A stretch of 64,000 nt of DNA from Bog-756 sp963824645 (GTDB taxonomy: Bacteria; Actinomycetota; Acidimicrobiia; Acidimicrobiales; RAAP-2), in the NCBI GenBank assembly GCA_963824645.1, contig CAWGQC010000005.1, positions 372,001 to 436,000 on the forward strand, read 5' to 3'. The stretch's first letter is position 1; the number at the start of each line of letters is the position of its first letter. A program made the translations under genes and the position numbers. This document shows positions 36,899 through 46,900 of this stretch, piece by piece. The notes under the pieces are model-generated. The model was given only the letters and a program-made list of their open reading frames with translations. It was not told the DNA's origin and did not search any database.

Positions 36899-37983
36899 CC
36901 CACTCACGCGCCTTGGGCCGCGCTGCCCCGACCAAAGGGAACCGGCCGGTCCACGGCTTCAGAAAGCATCCAAGACACCTCCGCGACGACGAAGGGATGA
37001 CACTCACCGAACTCCTGATCGCCTCCACTCTTCTGGTCGTACTCCTCACGGTGGTCATGACATCCATGAGCCTGGTCAGCCGTGTGACCGACAACGTGAG
37101 CTCCCAGTACGAGGAGAACGACCAAGCTCTACCTGCTCTGGCCCCCATGCAGTCGTTGATCCGGGCCGAAGTCGAACCTGGCCCCACCACCCTCATCGGA
37201 GCGCCGACTCCCGGCTTCGGCGTCGATAAGCCATCCGCGTCATTGCCAACGCCCGACGCAATCAGCGGAATCGGTAATTTCTCCCTCACCTTCTACACCA
37301 ACATCGGCAGCGCCTATCACAACGTCACGGGTGCTGGAACTACTGCCGGCCCCGCCATGATCGTTGCCGGGGAGTACGACTCCAGCGGAAACGCGGTCAA
37401 CCCGAACCTTCCGAACCCAAGTCAGTGCAACACCAGCACACCCTGCAGTTTCCAGGTGAGGGAGTACCTTCCCCATGTCCACAACGACAGCGGCAGCTCA
37501 AGCTGCCCGTTTACGACCTCCGTCGCCCCACCCCCGACACCGGATCCCACTCCACCAGCTCCGTGCCAGTACACCTCCACCTACACACTCGTCACCAACG
37601 TGCTGGACGTTATCAACGACCCATCCCAGCAGTCCGGCGGTGCCCCAACCCAACCCATCTTCACCTACGACATCCTCGACACCACCGTTGACGCCGCCTT
37701 CGAGCTCACCCCCTCCGAGGTGCAGACGGGCACCATCCAGCTGAGCGCCGCTCGCGGCTATCCGTCCCCCACCACGGCCAGCCTGACTTCTTGTGCGGCA
37801 CCGATTTCGACCTACACCACATGCCCCGCGGACGCTATCCAGAGCGTCGGGATCGACCTCATGATCGGCGTCAAGGGCTCGGGCGACAACGGCAACGTCG
37901 AAAATCAGACCATCGTCTACCGGTATCCCGAAAGCCCCGAATCTTCGACCTATCCATATCAGTACTCCGGCACGGTGGGGTGA
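36895..37983 (+). CDS. PilW-like prepilin
   Basis: A minor type IV pilin-like protein of 362 residues. After a basic leader, DDEGMTLTELLIASTLLV gives the prepilin peptidase site G34-M35 with Glu at +5 (E39) and the hydrophobic assembly helix. The rest is a beta-rich, Ser/Thr/Pro-rich domain with a few Cys, as in PilW (DUF-type C-terminal half), with no other recognised motif. The ATG overlaps the PilV-like stop (ATGA), and its own stop overlaps the GTG of the giant gene. The triad is therefore probably translated as one unit and assembled together in a pilus or pseudopilus. Confidence 0.72.
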   Translation: MTHSRALGRAAPTKGNRPVHGFRKHPRHLRDDEGMTLTELLIASTLLVVLLTVVMTSMSLVSRVTDNVSSQYEENDQALPALAPMQSLIRAEVEPGPTTLIGAPTPGFGVDKPSASLPTPDAISGIGNFSLTFYTNIGSAYHNVTGAGTTAGPAMIVAGEYDSSGNAVNPNLPNPSQCNTSTPCSFQVREYLPHVHNDSGSSSCPFTTSVAPPPTPDPTPPAPCQYTSTYTLVTNVLDVINDPSQQSGGAPTQPIFTYDILDTTVDAAFELTPSEVQTGTIQLSAARGYPSPTTASLTSCAAPISTYTTCPADAIQSVGIDLMIGVKGSGDNGNVENQTIVYRYPESPESSTYPYQYSGTVG

Positions 37984-40900
37984 CCGTTATGTCTCACAAC
38001 CACGAATCCAGTCACATGCGCCGGTATTTCGACGCCATCGCCCGACGAAGGGCAGCCGTTTCCGAACTCGGTCAAACGGCGATCGTCGCCGTGCTGGCCA
38101 TCACCATCATCACCTCGATGCTCGGACTGGTCCTCGTCAACACCGTGTCCCAGTCCTTCCCGCTACAGCAGTCCCGGGCCGTTCAGATCTACGCCAATCG
38201 GGCCCTCGAAGCCGGCGAGAACGCATTTCTGGTGGCCGTAAACGCCAACCCCAGCCTGGCCCAGTGCAATACCGGTACCAACAACGCAGGGACATGTAGC
38301 GGGATCGATTATGGCCAGTGGAACCTCGTTCCCAACTCCACCTCTTCAGGAGCCGACGCCGAATATTACGCCTTTGGCAATCCCCAACCGGTCTTCAATC
38401 CGACCACCAACGCGCTCCAGAGTCTTACGGTGCAGGTCGTGGGGGCGGCCAACGACGACTCGGCCACCAACCACTACCTCTTCGACCAGGAGAACGTGAC
38501 CGTCACGCCGAGCAATGGCTTTCTCGAGAACGTGTGGTGGTCAAACTATGAGTCGTACAGCGATACCGGGAGCTATACGACCTGCAACTACAACTGGAAA
38601 CTCAACTACAACATATCCAGAAGCGGAGCCGACTGTTCGCCGGTCTACTTTGGACCCAACGACTATCTCTTCGGGCCGACCTATACCAATGACTCGATCT
38701 TCGTGAGCGGTGACGGCAACGCGTCCGACTCACCAGCATTCGGCGTAGCGGGCACGACTCCACCGGGTTCGACTGTGACTACGGCCGATCCCAACTGTCT
38801 ATTCGTTGACAACAGTGGCAACGATGGAATGAACGGGAGCGACTCCAGCTGCGCCAACGCCACCTCTGACGTGGCCCTCTACGACTCGACCAACAGCTCG
38901 TACGGCCATAGCGTGGAGCAACCGCCGGCCAGCGACGCCCAGTTGGGGACCATCGCCTACCAGAACGGGTGCCTGTACTCCGGCCCCACTCAGATCACCT
39001 TCTCCACCAATGCCGGCGGTGTTGGTCAGATGACCGTGGTCAGCCCGGACACCCCGGAGACCACGGTTCCCAGTCTCACTTACCAATTCGACAGCAACGA
39101 TCTTGCCTCTTCCGGCGGGGTCCCTATCAACACCAACAACTGCCCGAACAACGGCACTGCACCAATACCCCAGAACGGCGTCGTCTTCGTCGAGAACGCA
39201 ACCACGGCGCAGACGCAGCCGTTTGCCAACCCGTTCGACGATCCGATCGCCAACACTGTCACCAATGTCCTCTCCAACCCTGCCGCCCCGGCTGCCAACG
39301 CCTCGGTCACTCTGACGGCCACCGTCACCTCCTCGAGCAGTCAGTTAGCCAGTGGCGGCGCCACAATGTCGTTCAGCCAAGCAAAGTGCAACACTCCGAG
39401 CGGAACGTGCAACTCATGGAATAACCCCGCGACCATCAATGGCTGTTCGACAGTGACGCTCACGCCCGTCACCCCGGCCACGACCCCCCCCACCGCGACA
39501 GCCACCTGCCACGCCACCGAATCGGGCAAGGTCGGCGACACCTTCTCCGCCTCATACAGCGGTGGAACCTATACGTCCTCTTCCTCAGCCAACGTCGGTC
39601 AGACGAACACGTACACACCGTCGTCTTCATATGGTCCCGACGCCCAAGTCAAGGGTCAAGGGGGCTGCTCAAACTGTTACTACGGCGAGACCGGCACACC
39701 CGATGCCGAAGGCGACGCTTTTGTCAACGGGTCAGTTTCGGGTCAAGTCACGGTCGGAACGGCCAATAACGTCATCATCGATGGCAACATCACCTACGCG
39801 GACTGCGGAACCCCGAGCAATCCCTGGGTCACCGGTCAGAGCGGCTCCAGCGCAGCCTCCCAGGGCTTCTGCCCCTACAGCACCGGCGGAACCAATGACT
39901 CACTCGGATTGATCGCTGACAACTACGTCGAGGTCAACCGACCGATTCTGGCTTCGACCTCCACCAACAACAATCCCACCGTGCTGCCGGCCTGTGCGTC
40001 GCCGGCCGCGACCTGCGACCCGTCCAACGGTACGAGCGGCCTCACCATCGACGCGGCCGTATTGGCCCTCACCCAGTCGTTCGTGGTCAACAACTATGGG
40101 ACCGGTGGGACCGAGGGCCAGCTGATCGTCTATGGCTCCATCCAGCAGTTCGCCCGAGGACCGGTGGGCACGTTCAATCAGAATTGCCCTCCGTTCGGGG
40201 GCAGTTGCACCTATTCGCTAGCCACGGGGTACCAGAAGCACTACACCTGGGATCCGCTGCTCGACTTCGTCTCGCCGCCCAGCTACCTGGTCCCCTCCAC
40301 GCCGTCATGGGTGCTGGAGTCGGTCACCACCAATGCCGGAGTGGGCTCAGCCAGCGTCTGCCCACCCCTCCTGGGCGTCTACTCGGGCCTGGTCGCTGGT
40401 GTCCCCACCAACGGCCCGGCCGTCACCCAGTACTGTTCGGCCTCCCCGGGCGGTCTCCCCAACTACCCCACCAGCACTGCTCCATCCCCACCGACCATCG
40501 GAACGGCGACCGAATCCGGTGGAACCGTGACGGTGAATTGGACGGATCCGGTGTCGAACGGCGGCCAGACCATCCAGCGATACACGGTAAGCCCGAATCC
40601 GCACTGCTCTACCTGCGTGGGCACGACCGTGCTCGGCGCCGGTGCCACCTCGGCGACTATCACCGGAATGCCCGCCGGCTCCCGGTACACCTTCACCGTG
40701 ACCGCCACCAACATCAACGGCACCAGTAGCCCGTCGAGCGCCTCCAACTCGATCATCATTCCGGCTGCGCCGTCGGCCCCCAGTGGGGTCAGCGCCACCG
40801 TCAACGCCAGTGGTTCGGTGTCCGTCGGCTGGACCGCATCGTCCAACGGGTCGGCCATCACCAGTTCCACGGTCTTCCCGAGCCCGGCGTGCTCGCTGTG

Positions 40901-43900
40901 CACGGGAACCACTGTCAGCGGCAGTGCCTCGACGGCGACGATCACCGGTCTCACGCCCGGAACCGTCTATACATTCACGGTCACCGACACCAACGGCATC
41001 GGTACCAGTCCGCCGTCGGCCGCCTCCAACTCGATCACCGCGCCTTCCAAGCCCGGTGCACCCACCATCGGAACCGCCACCCCGGGCAACACCCAGGCCA
41101 TTGTCAACTGGACGGCACCGACCAATACCGGGGGCATTCCCGTGACCGGCTACGTGGTCACCCCGTACAAGGCCGGCGTGGCCCAGGCCACCCAGACCTT
41201 CAACTCGACGGCCACCACTGAAACGGTCACCGGACTGACCAACCTGAGCTCGTACACCTTTGCGGTGGCGGCCATCAACGGTATTGGCACCGGTCCGGCC
41301 TCAGCCCAGTCCAACGCCGTGATCCCCGCCGCCCCTCCGGGTGCGCCCACCATCGGAACCGCCACGGCGGGCGTCAACTCGGCCACCGTCACCTGGACGG
41401 CCCCCGGCAACAACGGTGGATCGGCCATCACCGGCTACGTGGTCACCCCCTACATCGGTGGCACCGCCCAGACGACCCAGACCTTCAACTCGACGGCCAC
41501 CACCGAGACGGTGACCGGGCTGACGGCCAACACCAGCTACACCTTCAAGGTGGCGGCCATCAACGCCATCGGCACCGGTAATCAATCGGCGGCGTCCAAC
41601 TCGATCACCACGCCGAAGACAGCTCCGGGGGCCCCGACCATCGGCACCGCCATCTCGGGGAACGCCTCGGTCTCGCTCAACTGGACGGCTCCCACCGTCA
41701 CCGGTGGGTCGGCCATCACCGGGTACGTGGTCACGCCCTACATCGGCGGGGTGGCCCAGGCCACCCAGACCTTCAACTCGACGGCCACCACCCAGACGGT
41801 GACCGGGCTGACCAATGGGACCGCCTATACCTTCACGGTGGCGGCCATCAACGCCATCGGAACGTCGGCTGCTTCGGCCCAGTCGGGCGCCGTCACTCCG
41901 GCCACTGTGCCCGGGGCACCCACCATAGGTACCGCCACCTTCGGCAACGCCTCGGCTACCGTCACCTGGACGGCACCGGCCAACAACGGTGGAGCGGCCA
42001 TCACCGGCTACGTGGTCACCCCGTACAAGGGAGGCTTCGCCCAGGCCACCCAGACCTTCAACTCGACGGCCACCACCGAGATTGTCACCGGGCTGACCAA
42101 CGGCTCCAGCTACACCTTCAAGGTGGCCGCCATCAACAGTGTCGGTACGGGGGCCCAGTCGGCGGCGTCCAACGCCGTCACCCCGGCCACGGTTCCGGGA
42201 GCCCCGACCATCACGGCAACCGTGCCGGCCAACACCTCGGTGGCGATCACCTGGACGGCTCCGGCCTCCAACGGGGGCTCGGCTATCACCGCCTACGTGG
42301 TCACCCCCTACATCGCCGGGGTGGCCCAGGCCACCCAGACCTTCAACTCGACAGCTACCACGGAGACGGTCACCGGGCTGACCAACGGCACCGCCTACAC
42401 CTTCAAGGTGGCGGCCATCAATGCCATCGGCACCGGCAGCCAGTCGGCGGCTTCGGGTTCAGCCACCCCGGCCACCACGCCCGGCGCGCCCACCATCGGC
42501 ACAGCCACAGCTGGCGTCGGATCGGCCACCGTCACCTGGACGGCACCAGCCAACAACGGAGGGGCGGCCATCACCGGCTACGTAGTTACGCCTTACAAGG
42601 CGGGCGTCGCCCAAGCCATTGTGAACTTCGGATCAGCCGCCACCACCGAGACGGTGACCGGTCTGGCCAACAACACCGCCTATACCTTCGCGGTGGCCGC
42701 GGTCAACGGCATGGGCACCGGACCGAACTCGGCCCAGTCCAACTCGGTGACTACGCCGACCACGCCAGGGGCGCCCACCATCGGCACGGCCACGGCCGGA
42801 GTGGGATCGGCGACGGTCACCTGGATGGCCCCGGTTTCCAACGGTGGGGCGCCCATCACCGGGTACGTCGTGACGCCCTACAAGGCGGGCGTGGCTCAGA
42901 CCACCCAGACCTTCAACTCGACGGCCACCACCGAGACGGCTATCGGCTTGGCCAACAACACCGCCTATACCTTCGCGGTGGCCGCCATCAACGGGGTGGG
43001 CACCGGGCCGAACTCAGCCCAGTCCAACTCGGTGACCACGCCGACTACGCCGGGGGCGCCCACCATCGGCACGGCCACCTCCGGCCAAGCCTCGGCCACT
43101 GTGACCTGGACCGCTCCCGCCTCCAACGGCGGGAATGCCATAACCGGCTATGTGATCACGCCCTATCTCAACGGGACTACGGCCCAGGCCACCCAGACCT
43201 TCAACTCGACCGCCACTACCGAGACGGCCACCGGCCTGACCAACGGCTCTGCCTACACCTTCAAGGTGGCGGCCATCAACGGGGTGGGGGCAGGGACTCA
43301 ATCGGCCGCCTCCAACTCGGTCACTCCGGCCACACTTCCGGGGGCCCCGACCGGCGTGTCCGGCACCTTCGGCAACTCTTCGGTCTCCCTCACCTGGACG
43401 GCACCGGCCAACAACGGGGGTGCAGCCATTAGCGGATACGTGGTCACCCCCTACAAGGCCGGCGTGGCCCAAGCCACCCAGACCTTCAACTCGGCCGCCA
43501 CCACCGAGACGGTCACCGGCCTGACCAACGGCACCGCGTATACCTTCACGGTGTCCGCCATCAACATCGTCGGCACCGGGCCGGCCTCGGCCCAGACCGC
43601 TCCAGTCACCCCAGCCACCACGCCGGGGGCACCCACCATCGGCACGGCCACGGCCGGAGTGGGATCGGCGACGGTCACCTGGACGGCACCGGGCAACAAC
43701 GGTGGAGCGGCCGTGACCGGCTATGTGGTCACTCCCTACAAGGCCGGCGTGGCCCAGGCCACCCAGACCTTCAACTCGACGGCCACCACCGAGACGGCTA
43801 TCGGCCTGGCCAATAACACCGCCTATACCTTCGCGGTGGCCGCCATCAACGTGGCCGGCACCGGGGCAGCCTCGGCCCAGTCCAACTCGGTGACCACCCC

Positions 43901-46900
43901 GAACACGCCGGGGGCGCCCACCATCGGGACGGCCACCTTCGGCAACGCCTCGGCCACTGTGACCTGGACCGCTCCCGCCTCCAACGGCGGGAATGCCATA
44001 ACCGGCTATGTGATCACCCCCTACAAGGCCGGCGTGGCCCAGGCCACCCAGACCTTCAATACGACGGCCACCACCGACATCGCCACCGGACTGACCAACG
44101 GGTCCAGCTACACCTTCACGGTGGCCGCCATCAACGGGGTGGGCACCGGGGCGGCCTCGGCGCAGTCCAATGCGGTAACCCCGGCCACGGTTCCGGGCGC
44201 CCCGACCGGCGTGTCGGGCACCTTCGGCAATGCCTCGGTCTCTCTGACCTGGACCGCTCCGGGCAACAACGGTGGATCGGCCGTGACCGGCTACGTCGTC
44301 ACCCCCTACGCCGGGGGCGTGGCCCAACCCACCCAGACCTTCAACTCGGCCGCCACCACCGAGACGGTCACCGGGCTGACCAACGGCACCGCTTACACCT
44401 TCACGGTGGCCGCCATCAACATCGTCGGCACCGGTGCTCAGTCGACGGCGTCGGCGTCGGTCACTCCGGCCACCACACCGGGGGCACCCACCATCGGTAC
44501 CGCCACCTTCGGCAACGCCTCGGCCACCGTTACCTGGACGGCACCGGGCAACAACGGCGGGTCGGCTGTGACCGGCTATGTGATCACCCCCTACAAGGCC
44601 GGCGTGGCCCAGGCCACCCAGACCTTCAACACGACGGCCACCACCGACACGGCCATCGGACTGACCAACGGGTCCAGCTACACCTTTACGGTGGCGGCCA
44701 TCAACATCGCCGGCACCGGGACGGCTTCGGGCCAGTCCAACGCCGTCATCCCGGCCACGGTTCCCGGGGCGCCCACCATCGGGACGGCCACCTTCGGCAA
44801 CGCCTCGGCCACAGTCACCTGGACGGCTCCGGGCAACAACGGCGGGTCGGCTGTGACCGGCTATGTGATCACCCCCTACAAGGCCGGCGTGGCCCAGGCC
44901 ACCCAGACCTTCAATACGACGGCCACCACTGACACGGTCATCGGACTGACCAACGGGTCCAGCTACACCTTCACGGTGGCCGCCATCAACGGGGTGGGCA
45001 CCGGGACGGCCTCGGCCCAATCCAACGCTGTCACCCCGGCTACCACGCCGGGCGCCCCGACCGGCGTGTCGGGCACCTCGGGCAATGCCTCGGTCTCCCT
45101 CAGCTGGACGGCGCCGGGCAACAACGGTGGGTCGGCCGTGACCGGCTACGTGGTCACCCCCTACATCGGTGTAACCGCCCAGGCCACCCAGACCTTCAAC
45201 ACGACGGCCACCACCGATACGGTGACCGGCCTGACCAACGGCACCGCCTACACCTTCACAGTGGCCGCCATCAACATCGCCGGCACCGGCGGTCAGTCGA
45301 CGGCGTCGGCCGCCGTCACTCCGGCCACCACGCCGGGGGCACCCACCATCGGTACCGCCACCTTCGGCAACGCCTCGGCCACCGTCACCTGGACGGCACC
45401 GGGCAACAACGGCGGGTCGGCTGTGACCGGCTATGTGATCACCCCCTACAAGGCCGGCGTGGCCCAGGCCACCCAGACCTTCAACTCGACGGCCACCACC
45501 GAGACGGCCACCGGCCTGACCAACGGGTCCAGCTACACCTTCACGGTGGCCGCCATCAACGGGGTGGGCACCGGGACGGCCTCGGCCCAATCCAACGCTG
45601 TCACCCCGGCTACCACGCCGGGCGCCCCGACCGGCGTGTCGGGCACCTCGGGCAATGCCTCGGTCTCCCTCAGCTGGACGGCGCCGGGCAACAACGGTGG
45701 GTCGGCCGTGACCGGCTACGTGGTCACCCCCTACATCGGTGTAACCGCCCAGGCCACCCAGACCTTCAACACGACGGCCACCACCGATACGGTGACCGGC
45801 CTGACCAACGGCACCGCCTACACCTTCACAGTGGCCGCCATCAACATCGCCGGCACCGGTGGTCAGTCGACGGCGTCCGCCGCCGTCACGCCAGCCACCA
45901 CGGCCAGTGCGCCCACCATCGGCACGGCCACGGCCGGTGTCGGTTCGGCCACGGTCACCTGGACGGCACCGGGCAACAACGGCGGGTCGGCCGTGACCGG
46001 CTATGTGGTCACTCCCTACAAGGCCGGCGTGGCCCAAGCCACCCAGACCTTCAACTCGACCGCCACCACCGAGACGGCCACCGGCCTGGCCAACAACACC
46101 GCCTACACCTTTGCGGTGGCCGCCATCAACGTGGCCGGCACCGGCACGAACTCGGCCCAGTCCAACTCGGTGACCACCCCGACCACCCCGGGGGCACCCA
46201 CCATCGGGACAGCCACCTTCGGCAACGCTTCGGCCTCGGTCACCTGGACGGCACCGGCCAGCAACGGCGGAAACGCCATCACCGGCTATGTGGTCACCCC
46301 GTACCTCGCCGGCACCGCCCAGGCCACCCAGACCTTCAACTCGACCGCCACCACCGAGACGGCCACCGGCCTGACCAACGGGTCCAGCTACACCTTCACG
46401 GTGGCCGCCATCAACGGGGTGGGCACCGGCACGGCCTCGGCCCAGTCCAATTCGGTCATTCCGGCCACCACGCCGGGCGCCCCGACCGGTGTGTCGGGCA
46501 CCTTCGGCAATGCCTCGGTCTCCCTCAGCTGGACGGCGCCGGGCAACAACGGTGGGTCGGCCGTGACCGGCTACGTGGTCACCCCCTACATCGGTGTGAC
46601 CGCCCAGGCCACCCAGACCTTCAACACGACGGCCACCACCGATACGGTGACCGGACTGACCAACGGCACCACCTACACCTTCACGGTGGCCGCCATCAAC
46701 ATCGCCGGCACCGGTGGTCAGTCGACGGCGTCCGCCGCCGTCACGCCAGCCACCACGGCCAGTGCGCCCACCATCGGCACGGCCACGGCCGGTGTCGGTT
46801 CGGCCACGGTCACCTGGACGGCACCGGGCAACAACGGCGGGTCGGCCGTGACCGGCTATGTGGTCACTCCCTACAAGGCCGGCGTGGCCCAAGCCACCCA